The notes: generated by a model not told the origin, from the letters alone. 38,395 nt of DNA from Xanthomonas bromi (GCF_900092025.1 NZ_FLTX01000068.1:1-38395); one strand, 5' to 3'; shown: positions 25,818-34,872, counted from the first letter of the stretch. Translations and numbers: made by a program.

Positions 25818-27224
25818 ATGGCTTTCCACACTCCTGTTCCTGGATATTCGATGCCCGCCGAACCACCGACCCCTGTCGCAACGCTGCCCACCGAAAGGCA
25901 GCCCACCTCCATCCTGGCCGCACCTTACCGCGCGGCGACGCTGGGCATGGTGGCGCTGGTGTCGCTCAACGCCTTCGAGTCGCTGGCGGTTGCCGCCGCG
26001 ATGCCGACGGTGGCACGCGAATTGAACGGGCTGCCGCTGTATGCATTGGCATTCGGCGGCACCCTGGCCACCAGCGTGGTCGGCATGACCGCAGCCGGGC
26101 GCTGGAGCGACCGCCGCGGCCCTGGCGCTGCGTTGGCTACCGGCTTGCTGTGCTTTGTGGTCGGCCTGCTGGTCGCAGGCCTGGCACCGAGCATGCCGCT
26201 GTTGATCGCCGGGCGCTTGCTGCAGGGTCTGGGTGCCGGTGCATATTCGGTGGCGTTGTACGTCATTGTCGGGCGGCTGTACTCGGAGGTTTTGCGCCCA
26301 CGGGTCTTTGCCGCGTTTTCGGCCGGTTGGGTGGTGCCTTCGTTGATCGGGCCGGGGATCAGCGGTTTGATCGTGCAACACGTGGGCTGGCGCTGGGTAT
26401 TCCTGTCGGTGCCGCTGCTGGCAATTCCGGCCGGCGTGATGCTATGGCCGGTGCTGCGTGGGCGGACCTGGGCAGGCGAGATTGCAGACGTGCCGACTGC
26501 ATCGCTGGGCTGGTCCGTCGGAGCGGCGTTGGGTGTGCTTGGCGTGTATCTGGGCGGGCAGCTAGACGGCATGCGGGTGCCGGCCGCGATGCTGCCGGCC
26601 TTGTTGCTCACCGCATATTGCGCATGGCATCTGCTGCCGGCCGGCACGTTGCGGCTTGCGTGCGGACTGCCCAGCGTGATCGCACTGCGTGGCATCGCTG
26701 CCGCCGCATTCTTCGGTTTTGAGGCCTTTTTGCCGCTGCTGCTGTCGCGCGAACGCGGGCTTTCGCCGCTGCTGGCCGGTGTGACACTGAGCGTGGGGGC
26801 GTTAGGCTGGTTCAGTGGGTCGTGGTACCAGGGCCACAGCCGCGCCGGCTGGTCGCGCCCTCGCCTGCTCAAGACTGGCGCGCTGCTGATGCTGCTGGGT
26901 ATCGCGATCAGCGCAGGTGCGGTGCGGCCGGCGATTCCGGTGCCGTTGGCCATCGCCGGCTGGGCGCTGACCGGCCTGGGCATGGGTCTGCTGTATCCCA
27001 GTCTGTCGGTGGTGATGCTGTCGCTGTCGCCACCGGCGCAGCAAGGCGCCAACAGTTCCGCCTTGCAATTGAGCGAAGCCATTGCAGTGGCGGCCATGCT
27101 GGCGCTCGCAGGCGCCGTGTTCGCTGCGCTGCTGACATCGGCAACGAGCGCTGCGTACCTGAGCGTGTTCGGGTTGGCGTGGTTGCTGGCGGTGGCAAGT
27201 TCTTTTGTAGCGCGACGAATTTAG
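25818..27224 (+). CDS. MFS transporter, SoxR-controlled
   Basis: This is a 468-residue major facilitator superfamily transporter with about 14 hydrophobic segments. Helix 1 starts near LGMVALVSLNAFESLAV; the loop 2-3 motif GRWSDRRGPG (about 94-103) and GRLLQGLGAGAYSVALYV (about 132-149) match DHA2-type drug exporters. A hydrophilic N-terminal tail of about 35 residues precedes the first helix. Two starts are possible: ATG 25818 (used) or ATG 25851, which has GGA about ten bases upstream. The divergent soxR gene and the intervening SoxR box indicate induction by redox-active compounds, perhaps plant or microbial phenazines or quinones; the true substrate is inferred, not shown. Confidence 0.9.
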   Translation: MAFHTPVPGYSMPAEPPTPVATLPTERQPTSILAAPYRAATLGMVALVSLNAFESLAVAAAMPTVARELNGLPLYALAFGGTLATSVVGMTAAGRWSDRRGPGAALATGLLCFVVGLLVAGLAPSMPLLIAGRLLQGLGAGAYSVALYVIVGRLYSEVLRPRVFAAFSAGWVVPSLIGPGISGLIVQHVGWRWVFLSVPLLAIPAGVMLWPVLRGRTWAGEIADVPTASLGWSVGAALGVLGVYLGGQLDGMRVPAAMLPALLLTAYCAWHLLPAGTLRLACGLPSVIALRGIAAAAFFGFEAFLPLLLSRERGLSPLLAGVTLSVGALGWFSGSWYQGHSRAGWSRPRLLKTGALLMLLGIAISAGAVRPAIPVPLAIAGWALTGLGMGLLYPSLSVVMLSLSPPAQQGANSSALQLSEAIAVAAMLALAGAVFAALLTSATSAAYLSVFGLAWLLAVASSFVARRI

Positions 27225-27790
27225 TGGCTGCTGCGACAAGCGCGGGCATCGAAGCGATGCAGGACGGGAGTTGCTGACCCAGCTTGGTCGATCGATTGCA
27301 GCGCGCGAATGGCGTGCGTGGCTTAGGTGGTCGGAACGACTGACGTGATCTTCAGGCGCACTACATGACAGCGACATCGCTCGACGCCGGCCTGAGTATC
27401 GCAGCGATGTGCGTGCCGAACACGTTGCCAATCCTGCCGGGATCGCATTGACCACGGACGAAAAAAGTCTTTCGCGAGCGGCTGGTCATTTTCTCACCAC
27501 CCATCTTGACAGCGTTGCAGGCCAGGGCCTGCGCACACTTGCCCACAGCCTTGTGCAACTTCCAACCACAGGGGTGTGGAAAAGATGCGTCGCCTTGCAG
27601 ACGCCTAAGCCCTTGCGCGCTGCTGACGACTGTGCAAAGCCCGATAGACAGCGCCACCATCGCGGCGCTGTGCCTGCCGGCAACACGCTGGAATCATCCC
27701 CACAGACGTCGCCAGGTGTGAGCCAAAAAACGCTTGGACCCCACGCGCAACACCGCCACTTCGCAATGGCGATGCACCCTTGGCCAGTCG
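27225..27790. other. Intergenic region between convergent genes
   Basis: These 566 bp contain only a weak 6-bp hairpin at 27246-27260. Open frames here, such as 27409-27801 on the plus strand, have no family signature. Confidence 0.4.
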
Positions 27791-28957
27791 TCAATGGGTA
27801 ATGACGTGCGGCACGAAGCGTGAGGTGTCGCGGGTGATCGGGCCATCGTCGTCGCGCATCCCCAATCCGGCGGGACGGTCAGCGACAACCCAACTCCCCA
27901 CCAGCGCATGGCGTCCGTCGAACACCGGCAGCGGGTGATGCGCCTGCAGGATCGCCGGGCCATCCATATACGGGCCATCGGTGTGTGCGGCCTCGCCTTG
28001 CGCCGTGACCAGCGCGATGTTGGCGCCCTCGCGCGACAGCAAGGGCTTGCGCACCCAACCTGCGGTCGGCGCCTCAGCAGCTTGCGCAAAGCGCGCAGGC
28101 AGCAGGTTCGGGTGGCCCTGATGGCGGTCCCACAACAGCGGCAGGATGCCCTTGTTGCTCAACACCGATTTCCATGCCGGCTCGATCAGACGCACGCGGT
28201 CGGCGATCAATGCCGGCCCGAAGCGTTCTTCCATCATGAATTCCAGCGGATACAGCTTGAACAGCGTGTGGATCACTCGATCCTGCTCGTCGGTGAACCA
28301 GCCTTCCGCGCTCAGGCCGATGTCTTCGATGGCGACTTCCTCAGTGCTGATGCCAACCTGATGCGCGCAATCGCGCAGGTAACGCACGGTGGCGCGATCT
28401 TCCAGCGAGTCGCGCACCGCCGCAAAATGCATCTGCGCGCCGATCGCGCCCTCCACAGCCAGCGCGCCCAAGGTTTCGCACAGCAGGTCCTGGATCAGGT
28501 TGTACTGATCGGCGCCCTTGGGCAGCGCGCCGCTGGCGATCTGCTGTTCCAGCCACAACCACTGGAAGTACGCCGACTCGTACAGCGAGGTCGGCGTGTC
28601 GTAATTGAGCTCGTACAACTTGGCAGGACCGTCGCCCGAATACGCCAGGTCCATGCGGCCATACAGATGCGGGTCGCGCTCCTTCCAGGAATTGGCGATC
28701 CAGTCCCAGTAGAACGGCGGAATGGCCAACTGGGTCATCAAGGCTTCCGAGCCCACCACCTCGTCCACCAACTGCATCGCCATGTCGTGCAGGTCTTGGG
28801 TGGGTGCTTCGATGTCGTCTTCGATCTGCTGCAGCGAAAACGCGTAGTAGGCGCTCTCGTCCCAGTACGGCTCGCCGTCGATGGTGTGAAAGTGGAAACC
28901 CAGCGATTCGGCCTGCGCGCGCCAGTCCGGGCGTTCGGGGATGAGGATGCGTTGCAT
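27791..28957 (-). CDS. Glutathionylspermidine synthase-like ATP-grasp (YjfC family)
   Basis: This is a 388-residue protein of the glutathionylspermidine synthase pre-ATP-grasp family, related to E. coli YjfC and YgiC. Conserved stretches include ELNYDTPTSLYESAYFQW (about 120-137), KSVLSNKGILPLLW (about 266-279) and WVRKPLLSREGANI (about 304-317), which form the nucleotide-binding core. Family members ligate a peptide or amine using ATP; for YjfC/YgiC the actual substrate is unresolved, and the N-terminal amidase of GspS is absent. The ATG at 28957 lies 1 bp after the DUF1190 stop, so translation is coupled; the open frame upstream of it has no homology. It is the last gene of the yjf-like operon and is convergent with the MFS gene. 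Confidence 0.9.
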   Translation of the reverse strand: MQRILIPERPDWRAQAESLGFHFHTIDGEPYWDESAYYAFSLQQIEDDIEAPTQDLHDMAMQLVDEVVGSEALMTQLAIPPFYWDWIANSWKERDPHLYGRMDLAYSGDGPAKLYELNYDTPTSLYESAYFQWLWLEQQIASGALPKGADQYNLIQDLLCETLGALAVEGAIGAQMHFAAVRDSLEDRATVRYLRDCAHQVGISTEEVAIEDIGLSAEGWFTDEQDRVIHTLFKLYPLEFMMEERFGPALIADRVRLIEPAWKSVLSNKGILPLLWDRHQGHPNLLPARFAQAAEAPTAGWVRKPLLSREGANIALVTAQGEAAHTDGPYMDGPAILQAHHPLPVFDGRHALVGSWVVADRPAGLGMRDDDGPITRDTSRFVPHVITH

Positions 28958-28958
28958 G

Positions 28959-29531
28959 TCAGCCGCCGAAGCCCGAACTGCGGCCGCCGCTGCCGAACGA
29001 ACTGCGCGCCGCCGCACTGGAGCCAAAGCCCGAACGCGATACGGTGATGGCGCGCGTGGGCATGTCGATGCTGCCGCTGCGCCCGCGCACCGTGCCGATG
29101 CGGCTGCTGGCCAGATCGCCGTTGGGCTTGTAATAACCGCCGCTGCGGTAATCGCGATACAGCGGGATCGAGCCACCGTAACGATAGCCGCCACCGCTCA
29201 TGCTGCCCAATGCGTAGCCGAGCAAGAACCCGCCCATCGGCGGAATCCAGCTCTGCTGGCCTTGCGGATTGGTGACCGCCGTGCAACTGCCGAACTGCGC
29301 ATCGCACTCGTAACGCGTGGTGAAGCGCGGCGCGGCCTGCTGGTGCTTGGCCACCGCTTCGTCGTAGGCCTTGAGGCATTGCTGGATGTCGGTCTGTTCT
29401 TTCTTGATCTGGTAACAGTCCGAGGCCGACTGCAGCACCACACCGGTCTCCGGCTCGGAGCCGCAGGCAGTGACGAAGACGGCCGGCAGCGCGGCCATCA
29501 AGGTGAGTTTGAGATTGCGTGATCGCTTCAT
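28959..29531 (-). CDS. DUF1190 lipoprotein (YjfM/YgiB family)
   Basis: This 190-residue lipoprotein has a signal peptide ending in the lipobox VTAC (Cys23), so the product is expected lipid-anchored in the envelope. The core keeps the DUF1190 layout: paired cysteines around DCYQIKKEQTDIQQCLKAY (about 39-57), YECDAQFGSC (about 73-82), then a Pro/Gly-rich WIPPMGGFLLGYALG segment. The C-terminal third is a Gly/Ser/Arg-rich low-complexity tail ending SSGFGG. Homologues YjfM and YgiB are always encoded next to the glutathionylspermidine synthase-like gene, here 1 bp downstream. Function is unknown; a role in envelope maintenance with the rest of the operon is inferred. Confidence 0.9.
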   Translation of the reverse strand: MKRSRNLKLTLMAALPAVFVTACGSEPETGVVLQSASDCYQIKKEQTDIQQCLKAYDEAVAKHQQAAPRFTTRYECDAQFGSCTAVTNPQGQQSWIPPMGGFLLGYALGSMSGGGYRYGGSIPLYRDYRSGGYYKPNGDLASSRIGTVRGRSGSIDMPTRAITVSRSGFGSSAAARSSFGSGGRSSGFGG

Positions 29532-29543
29532 GCCTGCGCTCCG

Positions 29544-29948
29544 TTACGGCGTGATCGCGGCGGCGTTGATAAGCCCGACGGCGATCGACACGCCGGCCGA
29601 AAAGATACCGGCGGCGGCGATGTTGTCGGTGATCTGCCGCGAGATGCGCCCGGCCACCAGATTGGCCAGCAGGTACGCCACCACCTGGATGCCGCAGGCC
29701 ACCAGGCCCCAGATCAGGGCGTCGACCAAGCTCACCGAATGGGTGATGGCCGAATGCAGCGGCAACGCCACGCCGATCAGGTTACCAGCCAGCGCGGTGG
29801 CCGCGGCCACATTGCCCTGCCGCAACAAGGTGAAATCCTTGTGCGGGGTGACCAGGGTCACCAGCACCACCGAGACGATCAACACACCCAGGCCGATACC
29901 GAAATAGGAAAGAAACGCGAGAAAACTCTGCAGATTGATCGGATTCAT
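29544..29948 (-). CDS. DUF350 membrane protein (YjfL family)
   Basis: This 134-residue inner-membrane protein has four predicted helices arranged as two DUF350 repeats: FLAFLSYFGIGLGVLIVSVV (residues about 9-28), ATALAGNLIGVALPLHS (about 50-66), VDALIWGLVACGIQVVAYLL (about 74-93) and GIFSAGVSIAVGLINAAA (about 114-131). HKDF at the first loop and NLIG are typical of the family. The ATG at 29948 is the first in frame to precede the repeats; an upstream extension has no helix. It sits 37 bp after DUF2491 and 12 bp before DUF1190, in the same order as E. coli yjfKLM. The function of DUF350 is not established. Confidence 0.9.
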   Translation of the reverse strand: MNPINLQSFLAFLSYFGIGLGVLIVSVVLVTLVTPHKDFTLLRQGNVAAATALAGNLIGVALPLHSAITHSVSLVDALIWGLVACGIQVVAYLLANLVAGRISRQITDNIAAAGIFSAGVSIAVGLINAAAITP

Positions 29949-29985
29949 GACGGAACCAAGGTAAGTGGAAGACGAGCGCGCATGC

Positions 29986-30663
29986 TCAGGTGATATCCAG
30001 ATCGGCAACGGTGACATCGATGCCGACTGCATAGGTGACGCAGAATTCGTTGGGGCCGGAATCCTCAGCGGTCACCAGCAAAAATTCTTCGCGCTGCAAC
30101 TCGGGCACATCGCGGCTGTAGAGCATGGCGTAATGGGTCAGATCGCCATCGCGGCGCGGCGGCTGATACCGGTACAACACTTCGTCGTAGGCGATCGGCG
30201 GAATCCGCGACGCGTCATCGGTGGATTGCGTGGCGCGCTGCCACTGCTTGCCCGCGTACTCGATCTGCGCCGCACCCAGATGCGGATGCTGCATCACGAA
30301 CTCCTGAAACGCCTGTTTGCTGGGCGGGTTTACCGTCTCGCAATAGACGAAGGCCTTCATCGCTTCCAGATCGCCGCCCACGGTGGTGACCTGCAAAACC
30401 GCATCGTCGTCCAGATAGAAGCGATGCAGCGCGTAGCCATCGCCCAGGTTGACGTGGCCGTAGCAGGGGATGCCCTGATTGCCGCCCGGCAACTCGGCAA
30501 CCATGGCATCCGGCGCCATGCGGTACAGCGTGGTATCGATGGCGACCTGACCACCCACGCGCAGGCCCAGCGGCAGTGCGTGCCCGATGGCGCCGGTGCC
30601 GGAAGTGGGCAACGGTGGCGGTTGCGGTTGGCCGAACAACTTACTGAAAAAACTCATCGTCAT
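29986..30663 (-). CDS. DUF2491 protein (YjfK family)
   Basis: This is a 225-residue soluble protein of the DUF2491 family, like E. coli YjfK. It begins MTMSFFSKLFGQPQ, a short amphipathic helix followed by a Pro-rich linker, then a beta-rich domain with ALPLGLRVGGQVAID (about 29-43) and FYLDDDAVLQV (about 80-90). The ATG at 30663 forms an ATGA overlap with the stop of the decayed channel gene's last frame, showing original translational coupling; a second ATG two codons on is also possible. AAGG is close upstream. Its N-terminal similarity to the PspA-like neighbour (both start with SFFSKL/SIFSKL) suggests membrane contact. The function is unknown. Confidence 0.9.
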   Translation of the reverse strand: MTMSFFSKLFGQPQPPPLPTSGTGAIGHALPLGLRVGGQVAIDTTLYRMAPDAMVAELPGGNQGIPCYGHVNLGDGYALHRFYLDDDAVLQVTTVGGDLEAMKAFVYCETVNPPSKQAFQEFVMQHPHLGAAQIEYAGKQWQRATQSTDDASRIPPIAYDEVLYRYQPPRRDGDLTHYAMLYSRDVPELQREEFLLVTAEDSGPNEFCVTYAVGIDVTVADLDIT

Positions 30664-31044
30664 GCACCTTGTGGCGATGGGGAAATGGAGGCCGCCTCGC
30701 TGCGCAAGGCCTGCCACGCAATGGCGTGTGCCGGCACGCGCTGTTCGGCCAGTAATACAGCATGGCACCGCCGGCGACAGCGGTACGTGCTGGCGGATTC
30801 AAGCGCAGTGCGCCATCGGGCGCGCGCAGGCCCAGCAACAATGCGCCGCGTTGGCCGAAATCGGCAGCGAGCCGGCTGTAATCCACGCAAACGCGTCCAG
30901 GCCGACGAGCGTGTGCTCGCCGGCCAGCCACAGCAACACCCAGCTCAGACCCGTGTGGGCCAGCAACGCCAGCGCCACCATGCTCCAACTGACGCGGCGC
31001 ACAGGGCGACGCAAGACCCGGAACAGCTTTCCAACAAGGATCAT
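30660..31044 (-). pseudogene. Decayed ion-channel gene (TM1 plus RCK C-terminus remains)
   Basis: Three reading frames together give pieces of one protein. From the ATG at 31044 come MILVGKLFRVLRRPVRRVSW and one membrane helix (ALALLAHTGLSWVLLWLAG), as in ion-channel proteins encoded in this operon elsewhere. After LVGLDAF (about 30890-30900) the pore helix with its TVGYGD filter and most of the RCK/KTN domain are gone. The next frame encodes LAADFGQRGALLLGLRAPDG and NPPARTAVAGGAML, typical of an RCK_C end. Near 30757 a further indel moves to the frame AEQRVPAHAIAWQAL, which stops at 30662-30660 overlapping the DUF2491 start. At least one large deletion and a second small indel are needed. 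A functional channel is excluded. Confidence 0.65.
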
Positions 31045-31072
31045 GGCGCGTCCTGTGCCGTGGCGTTGCGGC

Positions 31073-31846
31073 TCAGCTGTCGCTGCGCGGAACCTGCTGC
31101 ACGTCGCGCACCTGGCCGATCAGCGGCGCGGTGCCGCTGGTGCTCTCGTGACCCAGCTGCGCGGCCGGCTTCTTGAAGCGTGCCAGCACCGCAGCGGCGT
31201 TGGATTCGCCTTCCATCAGGCCGGCCGCAGCCAGACGCCGATTGAGATCGCCATCGCCGCTGGACGATTCGAGTTCTTCGGCCGATTCGATGCGCGCGGA
31301 GGTTTCGGCCTGGCGCGCCTTGATGCGCTCCAGCGATTCCAGCGCCGAGCCCATCTTGCTGCTGGCCCCGGAATGGCGCGCGGCAATCGCGGCCTGCGCC
31401 TTCTGCACCGCGTCGGTCGCCTTGACGGTGTCGATCTGCTGACGCATGCCGCGCAGCTGGTTTTCGGTCTTCTGGATGGTGGCCTTGAGCGTCACCACCG
31501 ACTGGTCCAGCGCGGTCTTGGACGCCTTATCGCCGGCGTCTTCGCTTTCCAGCGCGGCCAGCTTGACCGCGACATCGTGCGCCAACGCCTCGTCGTTCTT
31601 GGCCAGCGCGCCTTCGATGTAGCGCGTGTATTCGGCCATCTTGTCGGCGCGCGCGTCGATCTTCTGCTGGGCGAGTTTGCTTTGCGCCATCAGCTTGGTG
31701 AGCTCTTCGCGCGAGCGCGTGAGCTGGGCGCCGGCATCGCGCATTTCTTGGTCCAGGATGCGCAGCGCATTGGCGTCGACCGCTTTCTGGCCGGTTTCGT
31801 GTGCGGTACCACGCAGCAGCGTGATCAGCTTGGAGAAAATACTCAT
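31073..31846 (-). CDS. PspA/IM30 family protein (YjfJ-like)
   Basis: This is a 257-residue protein of the PspA/IM30/ESCRT-III-like superfamily. It starts MSIFSKLITLLRGTAHE, an amphipathic helix for membrane binding, and continues as a long coiled coil (about residues 25-190) rich in Lys, Glu, Ala and Gln. A short C-terminal part contains GDLNRRLAAAGLM and a less ordered tail. Such proteins assemble on damaged inner membranes to limit proton leak. It lies 12 bp downstream of DUF2170, matching yjfIJ. The paired DUF2491 and DUF350 genes suggest a membrane-stress module with dedicated partners distinct from the classic pspABC system. The regulator is not encoded nearby. Confidence 0.92.
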   Translation of the reverse strand: MSIFSKLITLLRGTAHETGQKAVDANALRILDQEMRDAGAQLTRSREELTKLMAQSKLAQQKIDARADKMAEYTRYIEGALAKNDEALAHDVAVKLAALESEDAGDKASKTALDQSVVTLKATIQKTENQLRGMRQQIDTVKATDAVQKAQAAIAARHSGASSKMGSALESLERIKARQAETSARIESAEELESSSGDGDLNRRLAAAGLMEGESNAAAVLARFKKPAAQLGHESTSGTAPLIGQVRDVQQVPRSDS

Positions 31847-31858
31847 GACAACACGCCT

Positions 31859-32275
31859 TTAGGAAAAGAACGGCTTGAGAGATTCGGCGGCTTCCAACGT
31901 ATTGGCCGCCAGGGTCTGGATTTCTTCATCGATCTGGTCGAGCGTCGACGATGCCGACAGTTCGCCGAAGACCACGTAGCGGTCCTGCCCGTCGACCTGG
32001 ACCAGGCCCAGGTTGGACAACGGGTTGAGCGGATTCAGGCGCAGGCAGGCGTCGTTGAAGGCGGCGCGGTCGTTGACGTGCTCGGCGTGAGCCAGCAGCG
32101 TGGACACGAACACCTGCGAGCCGGAGGCGGCGACCTGGATCTGCATGTCGCCATGGTCGGCCAGGGTGAGGTTGATGGCCGGCTCCAGCCCGTCGATCAG
32201 TTCGACCTCGATCGGCTGGCCGCGGTAGCGCTCGGCCAGCAGGCCGTGCAATTCGACAGTGGTGTACTGCGTCAT
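31859..32275 (-). CDS. DUF2170 protein (YjfI family)
   Basis: This is a 138-residue soluble protein of the DUF2170 family, like E. coli YjfI. Conserved features include LADHGDMQIQVAASGSQVFV (split over residues about 39-58), LRLNPLNPLSNLGL (about 79-92) and the acidic FGELSASSTLDQIDEEIQTL stretch. The ATG at 32275 begins the conserved domain; an upstream extension to 32338 has no similarity. It is the first gene of the operon, followed after 12 bp by the PspA-like gene. Its function is not known; it may act as an adaptor for the PspA-like protein. The promoter probably lies in the 177-bp gap to pdxH, but no specific site was identified. Confidence 0.9.
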   Translation of the reverse strand: MTQYTTVELHGLLAERYRGQPIEVELIDGLEPAINLTLADHGDMQIQVAASGSQVFVSTLLAHAEHVNDRAAFNDACLRLNPLNPLSNLGLVQVDGQDRYVVFGELSASSTLDQIDEEIQTLAANTLEAAESLKPFFS

Positions 32276-32452
32276 ACGATGTCCTGTCCTTTGGTCATGC
32301 GGCGGTGGTGATGCAAGAGGTCTGCAACGACCGGACATACTACAGACTGCCCGTGACCGGCAGAAAGGGCCGGACGTCGGCGCGCCAGGCCAACGGCAGC
32401 CGAGGCAAACCGCCCGTTCAGCTGGCTCCAGGCCACATGCCGGGCTGACGAC

Positions 32453-33052
32453 TCACGGATACAGCATGCGCTTGCTCCAGTGGCTGGCCGCGTCGGCGTC
32501 ATAGCGCCAGCGCTCGTGCAGGCGGAACTTGGCGCCGTACCAGAACTCGAACGCCTGCGGCACCACCCGGAACCCGCCCCAGCCGTCCGGGCGCGGCACC
32601 TCGCGCCCTTCGAAGGTCGCCTCGACCTTGGCAATGGCCGCGTCGAACTCTTCGCGCGAGCCCAGTGTCTGCGACTGCAGCGAGGCCCACGCACCGATCT
32701 GGCTCATGCGCGGGCGCGAGGCGAAGTACGCATCGGATTCGTCCGCGCTCACCAGCTGCACGCCGCCTTCGATGCGCACCTGGATGCCGGCCTCGCGCAG
32801 GCTGCGCCACAGGAACAGCAGCGCCGCCTGCGGGTGGGTCTGCAGGTCGCGGCCCTTTGCGCTGTCCAGATGGGTGTAGAACACGAACCCGCGTGCATCG
32901 AAGGCCTTGAGCAACACGATGCGCGCGCTGGGCCGGCCATCGACGTTGGCGGTGGCCACGGTCATCGCGCTGGCTTCGGGTTCGGCGCTGTTTTGCGCCT
33001 CGGCATACAGCGCGGCGAAGGTGGCAAGAGCTTCTGCGTACAGATCGGTCAT
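32453..33052 (-). CDS. pdxH: Pyridoxamine/pyridoxine 5'-phosphate oxidase
   Basis: This 199-residue FMN enzyme makes pyridoxal 5'-phosphate, the last step of vitamin B6 synthesis and salvage. The N-terminal half has [20 protein letters not shown] (residues 33-52) and [13 protein letters not shown] (about 58-70), which bind FMN. The C-terminal signature [20 protein letters not shown], followed by RLHERWRYD, binds the substrate phosphate. It ends RMLYP in place of the usual RLAP-type tail. The size is slightly shorter than E. coli PdxH because the N-terminal arm is reduced. It is separate from the yjf-like operon (177 bp gap) and divergent from aroK (168 bp gap), where both promoters should lie. 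Confidence 0.97.
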   Translation of the reverse strand: MTDLYAEALATFAALYAEAQNSAEPEASAMTVATANVDGRPSARIVLLKAFDARGFVFYTHLDSAKGRDLQTHPQAALLFLWRSLREAGIQVRIEGGVQLVSADESDAYFASRPRMSQIGAWASLQSQTLGSREEFDAAIAKVEATFEGREVPRPDGWGGFRVVPQAFEFWYGAKFRLHERWRYDADAASHWSKRMLYP

Positions 33053-33220
33053 GACGGTGCGTGGCAGCCAGATGGACGCCTATTGTGGGCGCATCGCCCG
33101 CGCTTCGCCTATGTACCGCGATCGAATCGCCACGCCGGAGCCTGATGCATGTGGCGCACGCCAGGAATGCGCCGACGCCATCGGCCCGGCCCGATGGCGC
33201 GAATGCTACGATCCGTGCGC

Positions 33221-33748
33221 ATGAACCCCGCACCCAATCTCGTGATGGTCGGCCCGATGGGCGCCGGAAAGAGCTGCATCGGCCGTCGTCTGGCCGAGCG
33301 CTTCGGGCTGGAGTTCGTCGATGTGGACCAGGCCATCGTCGAACAGGTGGGCAGCAGCATCCCGGCGATCTTCGAGCAGCATGGCGAAGCCAGGTTTCGG
33401 CAGCATGAGGCGGAGGCCTTGCAGGCGTTGCTGGAACAGGACAACAAGCTGATTTCCACCGGTGGCGGTGCGGTGCTGGATCCGCATAACCGCCAGCGCA
33501 TCTGCGCGCGCGGGTTCGTGGTGTATCTGCACGTCAGCGTGCCGGCGCAATTGACGCGGCTGGCGCGCGACCGTAATCGCCCGCTGCTGCAACGCCCCGA
33601 TCGCGAGCAGGTGCTGCATACGATGGCTGCGCAGCGCACGCCGCTGTACCAGGAGGTCGCCGACCTCAGCCTGGAAACCGATCATCTTTCCCCCGCCGAA
33701 GCCACCGCACAGCTGGTGCTGCGCCTGGCCGCGCAATGGCGCATGTAG
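33221..33748 (+). CDS. aroK: Shikimate kinase
   Basis: This 175-residue P-loop kinase phosphorylates shikimate at the 3-hydroxyl, step five of chorismate synthesis. Walker A GPMGAGKS occupies 11-18; FVDVDQ (Asp34, Asp36) binds magnesium and shikimate; ARFRQHE holds the substrate Arg; STGGGAVL is the Gly-rich shikimate site; and RNRPLLQ belongs to the lid. The ATG at 33221 is consistent with family length; an extension to 33149 has no domain content. aroB follows after 11 bp, giving the standard aroK-aroB pair. Confidence 0.97.
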   Translation: MNPAPNLVMVGPMGAGKSCIGRRLAERFGLEFVDVDQAIVEQVGSSIPAIFEQHGEARFRQHEAEALQALLEQDNKLISTGGGAVLDPHNRQRICARGFVVYLHVSVPAQLTRLARDRNRPLLQRPDREQVLHTMAAQRTPLYQEVADLSLETDHLSPAEATAQLVLRLAAQWRM

Positions 33749-33759
33749 AGTACTCCCGC

Positions 33760-34872
33760 ATGACACTTCCCCGTTCCTCGCGCAGCGTCGATGTCGACGG
33801 CGCGCAGCCATACACCATCAGCATCGCGCCCGGCCTGCTGGCCGACGGCGCGCGCCTGGCCAGCCACGTGCGCGGCCGCCACGCGCTGCTGCTCAGCGAC
33901 TCGCAGGTGGCCCCGCATTACGCGGCCGGCGTCCGCGCTGCGCTGTTGGCCGCGCGGCCGGACCTGCAGGTTGGCGAGTTGGTCATCGCCGCCGGCGAGG
34001 CCTCCAAGACCTTGGACAGCTTCGGCGCTGCGATCGCCGCGCTGGCCGAACTGGGCGCCACCCGCGATGCCTGCGTGTTCGCGCTCGGCGGCGGCGTGGT
34101 CGGCGACCTGGCCGGCTTTGCGGCGGCGTGCTGGATGCGCGGGGTGGACTGCGTGCAGCTACCCACCAGTCTGCTGGCGATGGTGGATTCGTCGGTCGGC
34201 GGCAAGACCGCGGTAGACATCCCGCAGGGCAAGAACCTGGTCGGCGCGTTCCATCCGCCACGCGCGGTGATTGCCGACACCGACACCCTGCGCACCCTGC
34301 CCGCGCGCGAACTGCGCGCCGGCCTGGCCGAGGTGATCAAGTATGGCGCCATCCGCGACCCGCTGTTCTTCCAGTGGCTGCACGCCGAGCGCCGCGCACT
34401 GCTGGACAGCGACCCCGCCGCACTGGCGCAGGCCATCGCCCGCAGCTGCGAGCACAAGGCCGAGATCGTGGCGCGCGACCCGCTGGAAAAAGGCGAGCGC
34501 GCCCTGCTCAACCTGGGCCACACCTTCGGCCATGCGATCGAAACCGAACAGGGCTACGGCGCACCCGGCAACGACAACCTCAACCATGGCGAAGCGGTCG
34601 CGGTGGGCATGGTGCTGGCGGCGCGTCTGTCTGCCGCGCAGGGCATGAGCGATGCGCAGGACACCGAGGCCCTGCGCGCCCTGCTGCACGACTTCGACCT
34701 GCCCACCGAGATCCCGCCAGGCCTGACCCCGGAGGCCCTGCTCGCACGCATGCGCCTGGACAAGAAGAACATCGCCGGTCGCCTGCGCCTGGTGTTGTGG
34801 CGCGGCATCGGCAAGGCCGAGGTCGTGCCAGACGTGGAAGAAGCCGCGGTGCTGAAGATCCTGGCGAGCTGA
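33760..34872 (+). CDS. aroB: 3-dehydroquinate synthase
   Basis: This 370-residue NAD- and metal-dependent enzyme converts DAHP to 3-dehydroquinate, step two of the shikimate pathway. Signatures are [19 protein letters not shown] (about 110-128) for NAD binding, [20 protein letters not shown] (about 134-153) for the active site, and the zinc-ligand region [11 protein letters not shown] (about 255-265), with a further ligand in [10 protein letters not shown]. All are intact. The ATG at 33760 begins the family-typical sequence; a start at 33736 would overlap aroK. It is cotranscribed with aroK and no gene follows for 361 bp. Confidence 0.97.
   Translation: MTLPRSSRSVDVDGAQPYTISIAPGLLADGARLASHVRGRHALLLSDSQVAPHYAAGVRAALLAARPDLQVGELVIAAGEASKTLDSFGAAIAALAELGATRDACVFALGGGVVGDLAGFAAACWMRGVDCVQLPTSLLAMVDSSVGGKTAVDIPQGKNLVGAFHPPRAVIADTDTLRTLPARELRAGLAEVIKYGAIRDPLFFQWLHAERRALLDSDPAALAQAIARSCEHKAEIVARDPLEKGERALLNLGHTFGHAIETEQGYGAPGNDNLNHGEAVAVGMVLAARLSAAQGMSDAQDTEALRALLHDFDLPTEIPPGLTPEALLARMRLDKKNIAGRLRLVLWRGIGKAEVVPDVEEAAVLKILAS

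Noticed and set aside
27530..27590. Cluster of CCACA/TGTGG pieces resembling DnaA boxes
   Set aside because: No full TTATCCACA-type box and no origin-linked genes nearby.
27409..27801. 130-residue open frame between convergent genes
   Set aside because: No start signal, no family features and composition unlike the neighbours; overlaps the end of the ATP-grasp gene.
30587..32311. 574-residue open frame opposite the yjf-like operon
   Set aside because: It spans several real genes on the other strand and carries only Arg/Gln-rich low-complexity sequence.
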